Made by a program: the position numbers and the translations under genes
Assembly (NCBI GenBank): GCA_964509075.1
Contig: CAZDWC010000002.1
Span: 321,790 to 385,789 of the forward strand
Reading direction: 5' to 3'
DNA: 64,000 bases
Source of the DNA: UBA7239 sp964509075
GTDB lineage: Bacteria; Pseudomonadota; Gammaproteobacteria; Pseudomonadales; UBA7239
In this document: positions 34,858-44,659 of the stretch, one piece after another
How the letters are laid out: every line of letters begins with the position of its first letter
Numbering within the stretch: position 1 is the stretch's first letter
Notes under the pieces: generated by a model
What the model was told of the DNA's origin: nothing
Database searches by the model: none
The model's input: the letters and a program-made list of their open reading frames with translations, nothing else

Positions 34858-37428
34858 CTACTGTTGTTGCTTGTTTGGCAATACCGACAAAAACGCCATA
34901 AACACTGCGGCGAGATAGGCAAGAGACTGCATCAGCAACATGAAAAACCACGCCCAGGAATCACCGGTTTCCATGTCGTGCAACCACAGCATGCCACCAG
35001 CAGCACCCCACAGCAACAGCAGGAAGAACAATTCCTCGCGCGCCTCTGCCAGCGCAATCATCACGCCGCTCTGATTGGCCATTTTCGGCGTACGGAAAAA
35101 CGGAATTGTCTTGGTGAACAAGCCATAGATGATCGACTTGGCAATCGTGTGCGACAGCGCCAAGCCGGCAATAGCTGCACCAATAGACGTACTCATTGGC
35201 ACTTTCATGTGACTCTTGTAAATATAAAGAATCTTGCCGAGCTTGAAGAAAAACAGCAGCAGCGGCGGCAATGCAAACACCAGTGCCGGCGGCAACACTT
35301 TCGTCGGTGCCAGCAACATGGCAGCAGTCCACAACAGTGCACCGCCAGTGAAAAACAGGTTCATGCCATCGGCCACCCACGGCATCCAGCCGGCGATAAA
35401 GTGGTAGCGCTGTCCTCGCGTGAGCTTGGTGCCTTCGCCCTTGAACAGACTGTCAAAATGCCCTTTCATGATCTGCATGGCGCCATAGGCCCAGCGGAAA
35501 CGCTGCTTCTTGTAATCAATAAAGCGATCCGGCATGACACCCTTGCCATAGGAGTCACTGACGTAGGCTGCGGACAAACCTTCTTCAAAAGCACGCAAAC
35601 CTAGCTCTGCATCTTCGGTGATGGTCCACTCCGCCCACTTGAGCCGGTCCATCACGTCGCGGCGAATCATGGTCATGGTACCGTGCTGGATAATCGCATC
35701 GCGATCGTTGCGCGTGACCATGCCAATATGGAAAAAACCTTTGTATTCGGCATAGCATAATTTCTTGAACAGCGATTGGTCGCCATCGCGGTAATCCTGC
35801 GGCCCCTGCACAATCGCCATTTTCGGATCGGCAAAATGCGGCACCAGATGTTTGAGCCAGTTGCGATTCACGCAGTAGTCGCTGTCGATGACGGCGACAA
35901 TCTCCGCATCCGGTGACGTGCGTTCCAGCGCCCAGTTCAAGGCACCGCCTTTGAAACCTTCCAGTGGCGCGACGTGAAAAAAGCGGAAGCGCGGGCCGAG
36001 TTGCTTGCAATATTCTTCAACCGGACGCCAGACGTTTTCATCCTTGGTATTGTTGTCGATGATCATCACTTCGAAATCGGGATAATCCAGCGCCGCCAAT
36101 GCATCCAGTGTTTCTTTCACCATATCCGGCGGCTCGTTGTAACAAGGCACCTGCACACACACTTTCGGGCGATATCCTTCTTCAGCAGCAACACCAACAA
36201 ACGGTCGCCGACGTTGCGCCCACACGGTTTCAGCCAATTCATGTGCTTCTGCAAACATCACGATAAACACACCAATGGCGGCAATCACCAGCAAAATACC
36301 CAACCCAATGGTCAGCCACGTCATGTACTGCTGCGAATAATCGTAGGTGACCACCACCAGAAACGAAGCAAATGCGAAAGCAACAAATGCCAGAAAGGTA
36401 CGGCCTTTCTGCTGCAGACCGGAACTGTCGATCAGTAACAGTGCCAACGCCAATACCGCGAGAATTATGGAAACAATGGCCAACAGCCGCCATTGCGGAA
36501 TGCGCACCACACTGCCTGTCATGGGAAACTTGGGTTGACGATCAACGTTGTAGACGCCCCAGTATTTGCCCACATCGCCTTCGGCACCGGATTTCCACAA
36601 CTGATCAAAAGCTTCGATGACAAAATAGTCATAACCCGCTGCATTCAGTTTGTTGACCAGCGTGCGCAGATAGACCGCCTGTTCTGCCTGGTTGGCCTGC
36701 GCTGCACCGCGATCACGACCGAAAGACGGCCAACCCACCTCACCCAACAACAAGGGCTTCTGCGCAAATTCGGATTTCAGCTGCGCTGCTTTTTCCAATA
36801 CGAATTCAATCGATGCCGAAGCGGGAATTTTTTCCCAGAACGGCAGGATGTGTGCAGCCACAATATCTACATGCTGCGCCAATTGCGGATATTTGATCCA
36901 TATATCCCAGGTTTCCGCGGTCGTCACCGGCACTTTTACCTGCGCACGCACCTGCTCGATGTATTCAATCAAGCGAGGCAGATCCGCTTCCCGGCGATAC
37001 AGGGTTTCGTTGCCGACAACGACCAAGGTGATATTGCGATTGGCATTGATCACCTCGACAGCACTGGCGATTTCCTTCTCGTTGTCTTCCTCAATATTGC
37101 TGATCCAGATACCTTGCACAACACTCATGCCGTAGTCGCGCGCCAGACGCGGTATCTCCGCCTGTGTGCCCTTCACGGAATAGGTTCGCACATGCTTGGT
37201 TTGTTGCGACAGCATCGCCAGATCCTGGCGTATTTCCTCCTCGGTCGGATAGATGTCCTTGGCCGGATCCTGTCCGTAACGAAACGGCGAATAGGCAAAA
37301 CCCGAGATGGAGGCAGGCCAGTCTGGCGCGGTGAGCGGTCGATTGAAATACGCCCAGGCCGCGGCGGAAATGGCGGCGATGCTGACAATTACGGCGAGGT
37401 TGACAATAGCTTTGCGGCTGGCCATCAA
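34858..37428 (-). CDS. GH17-GT2 beta-glucan synthase, NdvB-like
   Basis: An 856-residue inner-membrane protein. After an N-terminal membrane anchor (about 8-27) comes a periplasmic GH17-like domain (about 40-310) with the two glutamates in VGNETLYR and LGEVGWPS. Several membrane segments (about 315-395) lead to a cytoplasmic GT2 domain with PCYNEPPDMV, a DSD metal site, TEDAELG and QRFRW, then more membrane segments. This architecture matches Pseudomonas aeruginosa NdvB, which makes periplasmic beta-1,3-glucans linked to biofilm antibiotic tolerance. The GH17 domain probably remodels or cyclises the chain. The product here is inferred. Confidence 0.85.
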   Translation of the reverse strand: MMASRKAIVNLAVIVSIAAISAAAWAYFNRPLTAPDWPASISGFAYSPFRYGQDPAKDIYPTEEEIRQDLAMLSQQTKHVRTYSVKGTQAEIPRLARDYGMSVVQGIWISNIEEDNEKEIASAVEVINANRNITLVVVGNETLYRREADLPRLIEYIEQVRAQVKVPVTTAETWDIWIKYPQLAQHVDIVAAHILPFWEKIPASASIEFVLEKAAQLKSEFAQKPLLLGEVGWPSFGRDRGAAQANQAEQAVYLRTLVNKLNAAGYDYFVIEAFDQLWKSGAEGDVGKYWGVYNVDRQPKFPMTGSVVRIPQWRLLAIVSIILAVLALALLLIDSSGLQQKGRTFLAFVAFAFASFLVVVTYDYSQQYMTWLTIGLGILLVIAAIGVFIVMFAEAHELAETVWAQRRRPFVGVAAEEGYRPKVCVQVPCYNEPPDMVKETLDALAALDYPDFEVMIIDNNTKDENVWRPVEEYCKQLGPRFRFFHVAPLEGFKGGALNWALERTSPDAEIVAVIDSDYCVNRNWLKHLVPHFADPKMAIVQGPQDYRDGDQSLFKKLCYAEYKGFFHIGMVTRNDRDAIIQHGTMTMIRRDVMDRLKWAEWTITEDAELGLRAFEEGLSAAYVSDSYGKGVMPDRFIDYKKQRFRWAYGAMQIMKGHFDSLFKGEGTKLTRGQRYHFIAGWMPWVADGMNLFFTGGALLWTAAMLLAPTKVLPPALVFALPPLLLFFFKLGKILYIYKSHMKVPMSTSIGAAIAGLALSHTIAKSIIYGLFTKTIPFFRTPKMANQSGVMIALAEAREELFFLLLLWGAAGGMLWLHDMETGDSWAWFFMLLMQSLAYLAAVFMAFLSVLPNKQQQ

Positions 37429-37557
37429 TGATCCGGTACAAAAATGTTGGCGTGAGAAAACGGGCGTCCCGATCAGCAGTGGCGGTGAAAAATTTCCGCC
37501 ATCATCGGGGCGCGCAGCTTAGCAGTTCGGCTAACAAAATAGCAGATCCGCACCGGC

Positions 37558-39801
37558 TCAGGCCGGCTGCCTGTCCTTTTGTTGGGCACCCTGTTGCGCA
37601 GCATCAAAACGCGCCTGCAAAACCTGCTGTACTGACGGTGCTGCCGGGCTCGCGCAATACCAGGCGATCTGCAAGCGCTCCTGTTGCTCGCGGCGATTGC
37701 CAGCGTTCTGGCCCAGCCCCTGCTGCAGGCGGCGCATCTGGAAGTCACGCCGACGCTGGCGATCTTCATCCGGCGTCTCGGCATCCATCAGGATTTCCAG
37801 CTCAATGCACAGCTCGCGCAGCTGCTCTTCGCTGACCACATAATCGGGCTGTTCTCCAGCCTGCGCGGCAGCGAGAGCCTGCTGGCGGCGCTTCTCGATT
37901 GCCTGTTCCCACTCGGCAGGCAATGACATCTGCTGCCACTGCTCCTGCACAGCCGCAAGCGCTGGCGCCGTTGCCTGCTGCTCGAGCTGCGCGCAGAGCC
38001 GAGCGCGTCGCGCCAGCTCCTGCACTTGCGCCTCGCGCTGACGCTTGTTGATCCCTGCCAATTGGTCGCGGTAGCGATCACAGGCGGTATAAAACTGCTT
38101 CTTGAGAAACATTTGTGATTTTTCCGGAATATCCGTGATTGCCTTGTACTCCGCCTGCAAACGATCAAATTCCGCACCACTCTGCGCCAGATCGGCATCA
38201 CTTAACGCCGCAAGCGCAGCGATGCTCTCGCACAATTGCTTGGCTCTATCGACATTGTCGTGTTGCGCCTGACGTTGCTGCTGCTGATTTTCCCGGCGGC
38301 GATCAAATACACGTGCCGTCTGTTCCTGCAACTGCTGCCACAACTTCTGGTCTTCATGACGACGTGTGAGTCCGATCTGCTTCCATTGTTCCTGCAACTG
38401 CCGCACACGTTCGGCCGCTTTGTCCAGATCATTCATGGATGCAATGTTTTTTGCTGCTTCCACCAACTGACGCTTCTTGTCTTCGTTGTTTTTCTGTTCA
38501 GTCAGCAACTTGTCATTGATGGCGGCCATGGCACTGTCAAAGCGTGCACGAATGCCTTTTTCTTCGCCGCGCTCCACCGGATGAAAATCATGAAATTCCT
38601 GCCGGGCTTTTTCCAGAATGCGCGCCACGGCTTTCCAGTCAGCTCTCTCCCAGTTTTGCGCCGCATGGAACTGCTCCAGCGCATCGCAGATAGCCTGGCG
38701 CTGCTGCAGGTTAAAAGCGCGCAACTGCTTTTCCTTGTCAAAGTATGCGGCACACGGCTCCCAGGCACGATCCGAAGCCTGCTTGAAACGCTCCCATAGC
38801 GCCTGCGCCTGTTTGCCGGTGGGAGGCTTGGTGGCACGCCACTGGTTCTGCAACTCGCGAACGGCATCCGCTTTCTGTTGTGGAGGCAAAGCGGTATCGA
38901 TCAGTTTCTCCATCGCGGCACACAGCTCTTCCAGCTTGGGCAAGGCTGCAAATGCCTGCCAATCCTGCAGCTCGCGCAACTGCCCTGACAACAGATGCAG
39001 CTTTCCGTCAAACGCATGCACATGCTTCTGGTCCAGTTTTTTTACGTTATCCCGCGCGCGATCATGCAGCTCGCGCGCTTTTTTGGCATCGGCGTTATCA
39101 ATAGCCACCTCGAGTTGCGCCAACTGCTGCTGCAGATTCCGGGAAACCTCCTGTTGCTGCGCGTCATGTTTCGCACGATCGGTTTGTGACTGCTGTTGCT
39201 GCGCAGCAGCCACCTCGACAAGCACCTGCTGCTGCTCGACAAACTGCGCTTTTGCCGCAGCGTCTGCCGCCGCACGTGCAAGCTTTTGCTCCTGTCGTTC
39301 CGCCTCGGCCGCCGCCTCTGCTGCCAGTTGCTGCAGCAAAGCCTGAGCGGCTTGCTGTATGTTCTGACACTGCACGATCGCCGCCTGTACACGTGCAGCG
39401 ACATCCGCATTCACATCCAGCAACAACTGCCACTGCTGCTGCAGATGTGCCAGTTCACTGTCAAACAGTGGATGATGCTGCAAGCGCGCCAGCGTCTCCA
39501 GGCGCCCACAGATTTTCTCCTGTTTCTCGCGCTGCTGCTGTTGCTGTTTTTCCTGTTCGCGCAAAAACTGCAGACGTTCCCGCACTTGGCGATTGGTTTT
39601 CTTATCCAGCTTGTCGCTGTTTTTGACCAGCTGATGCAGCAACTCGGCGTCAGTGAGCGTGTCGATGGCAGCACCGCCGGTGAGCTGTTGCAACAGGGAG
39701 GGCGTTTCAGGGCGCGGCACTCGAGGAGCCTGCTCGGCAACAGCCGCTTGGCTGGCTGGTTTTTGTTGTGAATCTTTGCGTTTGAACAGCTTGCTGAACA
39801 T
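37558..39801 (-). CDS. DUF349 domain protein, Gln-rich coiled coil
   Basis: A 747-residue cytoplasmic protein starting MFSKLFKRKDSQQ. Residues about 60-260 are exceptionally rich in Gln, Ala, Glu and Arg and predict long coiled coil. The remaining part contains several DUF349 repeats (about 75 residues each, with W-R/K-x-x-G/A cores such as QNQWRATK, QEQWKQIG and LKKQFYTACDRYRD). The function of the family is unknown. ATG at 39801 is chosen because upstream in-frame codons show no family similarity and a good promoter lies just before it. It is divergent from dinG. Confidence 0.85.
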   Translation of the reverse strand: MFSKLFKRKDSQQKPASQAAVAEQAPRVPRPETPSLLQQLTGGAAIDTLTDAELLHQLVKNSDKLDKKTNRQVRERLQFLREQEKQQQQQREKQEKICGRLETLARLQHHPLFDSELAHLQQQWQLLLDVNADVAARVQAAIVQCQNIQQAAQALLQQLAAEAAAEAERQEQKLARAAADAAAKAQFVEQQQVLVEVAAAQQQQSQTDRAKHDAQQQEVSRNLQQQLAQLEVAIDNADAKKARELHDRARDNVKKLDQKHVHAFDGKLHLLSGQLRELQDWQAFAALPKLEELCAAMEKLIDTALPPQQKADAVRELQNQWRATKPPTGKQAQALWERFKQASDRAWEPCAAYFDKEKQLRAFNLQQRQAICDALEQFHAAQNWERADWKAVARILEKARQEFHDFHPVERGEEKGIRARFDSAMAAINDKLLTEQKNNEDKKRQLVEAAKNIASMNDLDKAAERVRQLQEQWKQIGLTRRHEDQKLWQQLQEQTARVFDRRRENQQQQRQAQHDNVDRAKQLCESIAALAALSDADLAQSGAEFDRLQAEYKAITDIPEKSQMFLKKQFYTACDRYRDQLAGINKRQREAQVQELARRARLCAQLEQQATAPALAAVQEQWQQMSLPAEWEQAIEKRRQQALAAAQAGEQPDYVVSEEQLRELCIELEILMDAETPDEDRQRRRDFQMRRLQQGLGQNAGNRREQQERLQIAWYCASPAAPSVQQVLQARFDAAQQGAQQKDRQPA

Positions 39802-39838
39802 GCTATCTGGCCTGTAACGTAGCTTTCCGTGGACGGCC

Positions 39839-39866
39839 ATTCTACCGCTCACAGGCGGGCGCACAA
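39839..39866 (-). promoter_or_regulatory. Candidate promoter of the DUF349 gene
   Basis: On the minus strand TTGTGC (39866-39861) and TAGAAT (39844-39839) are 16 bp apart, ending 38 bp before the ATG at 39801. Confidence 0.45.
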
Positions 39867-39951
39867 TCGCCCCCGGCACAGGATGTGCGGCGTTTCACTT
39901 GTTGGCGCCGGATGCTGTTTGTAACATGCTCCACTGCCCGCAGGAATTGTC

Positions 39952-42093
39952 GTGCTCACCGAATCGCAAAAGTCCACCATCCAGACCGCCTACTCCCGCT
40001 TCCTTGAACAGAAAGGCTTGCAGGCGCGTCAAGGCCAGAAGCTGATGATCGCCGCCGTCGCCCGCTGCATTGCTGGTGTAGAGCGGGATGCCGAAGGCCT
40101 GCGCATTGCCGACGACCCGGATGACGGAACGCATCTCTGCGCCGTGGAAGCCGGCACCGGCACCGGCAAAACCGTCGCCTATGCACTGGCAGCCATCCCT
40201 CTGGCAAAGGCACTGGACAAGACGCTGGTAATCTCGACGGCAACGGTTGCCCTGCAGGAACAGATCGTACTGAAAGATCTGCCAGATCTGCGCCGCCACA
40301 GCGGACTCGACTTCAACTATGCGCTGGCCAAAGGGCGCGGTCGTTATGCCTGCGTCTACAAGCTGGATTTCCAGCTCGCACATGGCAGTGGCGAGGCCGG
40401 CGGCACACAGGCACTGTATCCCGATGAGCGCGACGCACTGCTGCCGGAAAAATCCCTCGCGCTGTACCAGCATTTTCTCGACGGCCTCGGTGCCGGCACC
40501 TGGGACGGTGACCGCGACAACTGGCAACAGGCCGTCGACGATGAAGACTGGCAGCGGCTGACCACCGACCACAGCCAGTGCACAGGCAGGCGCTGTGCCT
40601 ATGTCACGCAGTGCCCGTTTTTTCGTGCGCGCGAGAATCTGGTCGGCGCCGATGTCATCGTCGCCAATCACGATCTGGTGCTGGCTGACCTGGCACTCGG
40701 CGGCGGCGCGATACTCTCGGCACCAGAGCAATCCATCTATATCTTCGACGAAGGCCACCATCTACCAGACAAGGCTCTGCAACATTTTGCTTCGCACAGC
40801 CGCGTACAGGGCAGCTTGCGCTGGTTGCAAAACACGGCAAAGCAAGTCTCGACCGTCGCCCAACTATTACACGATGTGGCCAGCGTGCAGACGCTGCTGC
40901 GACAGTGGCCGGAAACTGCGCACGCACTGGAACAGATACTGCAGCAAGCCGCACCACTGCTGGAAAATATTTTCAGCCTGCGCAGTGACGAGCGCGAAAA
41001 ACAGTACCGGTTTCCCAATGGCCAGGTACCGGAGGCCTTGCGAGACATTGCCGCACAGCTGGTCGAGTGCTGGCGCAAGACGGCAGATATTTTGCGCAAT
41101 CTTTCTACCGCACTGGAACAGCAACTCGACAGTCGCAGCCCCGATCTCGCCCGAGAGGTGATTGAGCAGGCCTTCACGGCAACCGGCGGTTTGTGGCAGC
41201 GTTGTGCGCACAGCGAAACACTGTGGCGTGCGTACATGCACGAAGACAATCCAGGCCAGCCACCCACAGCGCGCTGGCTCACGGTTTATGACAACGGCAG
41301 CACGATGGATATCGACGTATGCGCCAGCCCGGTGCTACCGGTGAATGTATTGCAAACGCATTTATGGCAGCGCTGCTACGCAGCCATCCTGACTTCAGCC
41401 ACGCTGACCGCTCTGGGAAAATTCGACCGCTTGCGCCAGCGCGCAGGTTTGCCTGCGAATACGGAATGCATGGTGGTACCCAGCCCCTTCCGCCACGCAG
41501 ATGCAGCGCAACTGATTGTGCCGCCAGATGCCGTGGAAGGCGGCAACGCCGAGCAACACACGCAGGCCCTGATCGGTTTCATGCAAACCGGCGTTGACTT
41601 GCAGGAAGCGACACTGGTGCTGTTTGCTTCCCGGCGACAAATGCTGGATGTCTACCAGGAAGTCACGCGCGACTATCGCCAAGCCATTTTGTTGCAGGAC
41701 GATTACAGCAAACAGCAGTTGCTGCAATTGCATCGCGCACGCATCGACCAGCAACAGCCCAGCATCATTTTTGGACTCGCCAGTTTTGCGGAAGGCGTTG
41801 ATTTACCCGGCGCTTATTTGCGCCATGTCGTGATCGCCAAAATCCCGTTTGCACCGCCGGATGATCCGGTGGAACAAACATTGTCGGAATGGATAGAAAC
41901 GCAGGGCGGCAATGCCTTCATGCAAATTGCCGTGGCTGACGCCAGCTTTCGTCTGGTGCAGGCAGCGGGCCGCTTGCTGCGCACCGAAACCGATACCGGA
42001 CGCATCACCATTTTTGATCGCCGCCTCATCAGTAAACGCTACGGCCGCGCATTGCTGGACAGCATGCCTCCCTACCAGCGCGTACTCGGTTAG
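39952..42093 (+). CDS. dinG: ATP-dependent DNA helicase DinG
   Basis: An XPD-like superfamily 2, 5'-3' helicase that resolves R-loops and other structures. The 713-residue protein has Walker A EAGTGTGKT, an iron-sulfur domain with cysteines in RYACVY, QCTGRRC and TQCPFF, the DEAH-type box DEGH, and motif VI in AAGRLLR. The start is GTG at 39952 with AGGA 6 nt before it. No LexA box was found upstream. It ends overlapping by 4 bp the convergent alpha/beta hydrolase gene. Confidence 0.95.
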   Translation: MLTESQKSTIQTAYSRFLEQKGLQARQGQKLMIAAVARCIAGVERDAEGLRIADDPDDGTHLCAVEAGTGTGKTVAYALAAIPLAKALDKTLVISTATVALQEQIVLKDLPDLRRHSGLDFNYALAKGRGRYACVYKLDFQLAHGSGEAGGTQALYPDERDALLPEKSLALYQHFLDGLGAGTWDGDRDNWQQAVDDEDWQRLTTDHSQCTGRRCAYVTQCPFFRARENLVGADVIVANHDLVLADLALGGGAILSAPEQSIYIFDEGHHLPDKALQHFASHSRVQGSLRWLQNTAKQVSTVAQLLHDVASVQTLLRQWPETAHALEQILQQAAPLLENIFSLRSDEREKQYRFPNGQVPEALRDIAAQLVECWRKTADILRNLSTALEQQLDSRSPDLAREVIEQAFTATGGLWQRCAHSETLWRAYMHEDNPGQPPTARWLTVYDNGSTMDIDVCASPVLPVNVLQTHLWQRCYAAILTSATLTALGKFDRLRQRAGLPANTECMVVPSPFRHADAAQLIVPPDAVEGGNAEQHTQALIGFMQTGVDLQEATLVLFASRRQMLDVYQEVTRDYRQAILLQDDYSKQQLLQLHRARIDQQQPSIIFGLASFAEGVDLPGAYLRHVVIAKIPFAPPDDPVEQTLSEWIETQGGNAFMQIAVADASFRLVQAAGRLLRTETDTGRITIFDRRLISKRYGRALLDSMPPYQRVLG

Positions 42094-42749
42094 AGAGTCG
42101 CCAGAAAGTCCGTAACAGCCAGTTTGATCTCCGGCAGCAAGCCATGAAAAAAATGACCGGCCTGCTGTCGACGCCACAAGGTCTTTCGCTGTGCAGCCAG
42201 CGTTTCATACCAGCGAAAAACTTCTGTGCTGTCGATGATTTCGTCATCCTCTCCCTGCAACAGCAACACCGGCACAGCAACTGCAACAATTGCATCCATC
42301 CCATAGCGCGGCACTGGTGGCGCCGCCAGTATCAGCGCCTTGCATTCTTCAGTTTGTGCAAGCTGCGCAGCAAGCGCAGCACCGAAAGAAAAACCGGCCA
42401 GCACCAGCGGCATATAGCCGGCTTGCTCGCGCATCATCCGCAGCACAAGTTGCGCGTCCTCCAGCTCGCCTCGCCCCTGGTCGTGCACGCCCTCGCTGTT
42501 GCCAACACCACGACAATTGAAACGCACTACCGTAAAGCCGCTGTCGCGCAAGGCACGAGCGAGTGTAAACACCACCTTGTTGTCCATGCTGCCACCGTGC
42601 AGCGGATGCGGATGGCAGACCAGCGCCATACCACGCGCATCGTTCACGCCATTAACGAGTATCTCAAGCTGGCCCGAAGCGGCGTCAATGCAGAAACGAC
42701 TTTCACGCTGCAACCACGCCGCAGCCATTTTCTCTTCATTTCCACGCAT
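42090..42749 (-). CDS. Alpha/beta hydrolase
   Basis: A 219-residue single-domain hydrolase. Visible are the oxyanion-loop motif CHPHPLHGGSMDNKVV, the GRGELEDA acid-turn region, the nucleophile elbow GFSFG and a C-terminal His in AGHFFHG. The HPHPxxGGSMxNKVV opening is typical of a widespread proteobacterial family without known substrate. It is divergent from zapG, and its 3' end overlaps dinG by 4 bp. Confidence 0.85.
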   Translation of the reverse strand: MRGNEEKMAAAWLQRESRFCIDAASGQLEILVNGVNDARGMALVCHPHPLHGGSMDNKVVFTLARALRDSGFTVVRFNCRGVGNSEGVHDQGRGELEDAQLVLRMMREQAGYMPLVLAGFSFGAALAAQLAQTEECKALILAAPPVPRYGMDAIVAVAVPVLLLQGEDDEIIDSTEVFRWYETLAAQRKTLWRRQQAGHFFHGLLPEIKLAVTDFLATL

Positions 42750-42767
42750 GTATCACCACAAACCATT

Positions 42768-42795
42768 TTGTCTGTATGCCTGATTCCATTATCCT
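42768..42795 (+). promoter_or_regulatory. Candidate zapG promoter
   Basis: TTGTCT (42768-42773) and TATCCT (42790-42795), spacer 16 bp, 35 bp before the zapG ATG. Confidence 0.4.
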
Positions 42796-42830
42796 GCCAC
42801 ACAAACATCGAAACAAACCGGAGCGCAAAC

Positions 42831-43289
42831 ATGGACACCAGCAACCTGATTCTTGTTGCCATCATCAGCGGCCTGCTCGGCGCTGTGGTGGGCGCATTCC
42901 TCATGTACTACGGCCGTCGCCTGGAGACACGCCAGCAGCTGGAAAATCGTCTGCAGGAAACCGAGAAACAGCTGAAGCAATACCAGAACCAGATGACAGA
43001 ACACTTCACACACACAGCAGGGCTGCTGGGCAACATGACGCGCAATTATCGCGACCTGCATGATTATCTGGCATCCAGCGCCCAGCAACTGGGCAATATC
43101 GACATTCAGCCTACACTGCTTAGCGACAGCAAGTCTGCCCCCATACTTGGCCAAGGGGCCGTTATCAATCCACCTCTTGATTACGCACCAAAAAAAGGCG
43201 AGGTGGGCACCTTGAGTGAGGCTTACGGTTTACGCGATGAAGCAGTACGCAAACCACCTTCCGCTGCAGACAGCTATCCGGATGTCTGA
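42831..43289 (+). CDS. zapG: Z-ring/envelope protein ZapG (YhcB, DUF1043)
   Basis: A 152-residue inner-membrane protein with an N-terminal membrane helix (about 6-27) followed by a coiled coil (about 32-65) and a less ordered tail. YhcB/ZapG in E. coli links cell division, envelope growth and cell width. The motif HFTHTAGLLGNMTRNYRDLHDYLA (about 61-84; landmark words HFTHTAGLL and LHDYLA) is characteristic. GGAG is 8 nt before ATG 42831; an upstream in-frame opening has no similarity. Confidence 0.9.
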   Translation: MDTSNLILVAIISGLLGAVVGAFLMYYGRRLETRQQLENRLQETEKQLKQYQNQMTEHFTHTAGLLGNMTRNYRDLHDYLASSAQQLGNIDIQPTLLSDSKSAPILGQGAVINPPLDYAPKKGEVGTLSEAYGLRDEAVRKPPSAADSYPDV

Positions 43290-43307
43290 TCGAGACTTTT
43301 TAACCAC

Positions 43308-43337
43308 AAAAAAAGGCGCTCATTGAGCGCCTTTTTT
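43308..43337. terminator. Bidirectional terminator between zapG and aminotransferase
   Basis: AAAAAAAGGCGCTC (43308-43321), loop ATT and GAGCGCCTTTTTT (43325-43337) form a perfect 13-bp stem with A/T flanks on both sides. It serves zapG and the convergent aminotransferase. Confidence 0.92.
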
Positions 43338-43351
43338 AAGCTGTCGGGCAA

Positions 43352-44530
43352 TCAACCTGCAGCATAGACTGCCATCGCCGCACCGACTGCCTTGCCGGAA
43401 TGGATTGGCGCTTTCATGTTGGTCAGCACCGCGTCCAAAGCACCGAGACAGAACAGCACATTCTTCTGGTTGCAGGCAAAACCCATCAAACCAATTCGCC
43501 AAACCTTGCCGGCCAACGCACCTAAACCCGCACCGATTTCGAGACTGTACTGCTGCAGCAGGGCATTGCGCACAGCCGCTTCATCCACACCTTCCGGAAT
43601 AGTAACCGCATTCAACTGTGGCAGACGTTCAGCGGCAGGCACAACTAATTGCAAACCCATTGCTTCGATACCAGCAACCAATGCCTTGTGATGATAACTG
43701 TGACGCGCCCAGGAATTTTCCAGACCTTCGTCCTTCAGAATAACCAGCGCTTCATGCAAGGCATAGAGAGCATTAATAGGCGCCGTGTGGTGATAGGCAC
43801 GCTTGACGCCACCACCCCAGTAACCCATAACCAGATTCATGTCGAGAAACCAACTCTGCACCTTGCTCTTGCGATTGCTGATCACTTCGACTGCACGTTC
43901 ACTGAAGCTGACCGGTGACAGACCCGGCGTGCATGACAGGCATTTCTGCGTGCCGGAATAAATGGCATCAATACCCCAGTCATCCACGCGCAATTCACTG
44001 CCGCCGAGCGAAGTAACTGCATCCACAATCGTCAGGCAGTTGTATTTACGCGCTATGGCACACAGCGTCTTGGCATCGGACAGGGCGCCAGTCGATGTTT
44101 CCGCATGTACGAATGCGACAATCTTTGTATCAGGATTGGCTTTCAGTGCATCTTCCAGTTTCTGCGGATCCACTGCACGACCCCAGGCATCTTCCACCAT
44201 CACAGCAGTCGCGCCGCAACGCTCGACGTTCTCTTTCATCCGACCGCCGAATACGCCGTTCTGGCAAACAATCACTTTATCGCCTGGCTGTACCAGATTC
44301 ACGAATGCCGCTTCCATGCCCGCCGAACCTGGCGCAGACACCGGCAGCGTCAGGCGGTTCTGTGTCTGGAAGGCGTACTGTGTCAGCTCCTTGATTTCAT
44401 CCATCAGATGCACGAAAACCGGATCAAGGTGACCGATGGTCGGACGCGCCATCGCCTCCAGAATGCGTGGATTGACGTCAGAAGGGCCAGGGCCCATCAA
44501 GGTGCGTACCGGTGGATGAAATGATTGCAT
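43352..44530 (-). CDS. Class V PLP aminotransferase, alanine--glyoxylate/serine--pyruvate type
   Basis: A 392-residue fold-type I enzyme. The start MQSFHPPVRTLMGPGPSD, the VSAPGSAGMEA and VHAETSTGAL blocks, IVDAVTSLGG (cofactor Asp) and the PLP lysine in SGTQKCLSC identify the alanine-glyoxylate/serine-pyruvate aminotransferase family. Exact substrates are not decidable; glyoxylate detoxification or purine-derived glyoxylate use are possible. ATG at 44530 is preceded by a GGGAGAG Shine-Dalgarno sequence. It lies between two clear terminators, so it is transcribed alone. Confidence 0.9.
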   Translation of the reverse strand: MQSFHPPVRTLMGPGPSDVNPRILEAMARPTIGHLDPVFVHLMDEIKELTQYAFQTQNRLTLPVSAPGSAGMEAAFVNLVQPGDKVIVCQNGVFGGRMKENVERCGATAVMVEDAWGRAVDPQKLEDALKANPDTKIVAFVHAETSTGALSDAKTLCAIARKYNCLTIVDAVTSLGGSELRVDDWGIDAIYSGTQKCLSCTPGLSPVSFSERAVEVISNRKSKVQSWFLDMNLVMGYWGGGVKRAYHHTAPINALYALHEALVILKDEGLENSWARHSYHHKALVAGIEAMGLQLVVPAAERLPQLNAVTIPEGVDEAAVRNALLQQYSLEIGAGLGALAGKVWRIGLMGFACNQKNVLFCLGALDAVLTNMKAPIHSGKAVGAAMAVYAAG

Positions 44531-44616
44531 GTGTCTCTCCCCAATGGTCTGTTTTGCCAAACACGCTTATTTCAAAAACTGATATTACGAGCGTGCCAAT
44601 TTCCGGGATTTGAAAC

Positions 44617-44644
44617 AAAAACACCGGGCAAGCCCGGTGTTTTT
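44617..44644 (-). terminator. Terminator of the ribosomal protein operon
   Basis: ACACCGGG (44621-44628), loop CAAG and CCCGGTGT (44633-44640), extended by AAAA and TTTT on either side. It sits 16 bp after the rplQ stop and upstream of the aminotransferase. Confidence 0.9.
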
Positions 44645-44659
44645 GCTAGAGATCAACGC

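Noticed and set aside
36493..37431. Open frame of 312 codons antisense to the glucan synthase
   Set aside because: It lies over the GH17 domain of a well-supported gene and has no ribosome binding site or similarity.
39895..39951. LexA/SOS box in front of dinG
   Set aside because: A CTGT occurs here but no matching ACAG half-site follows at the required spacing.
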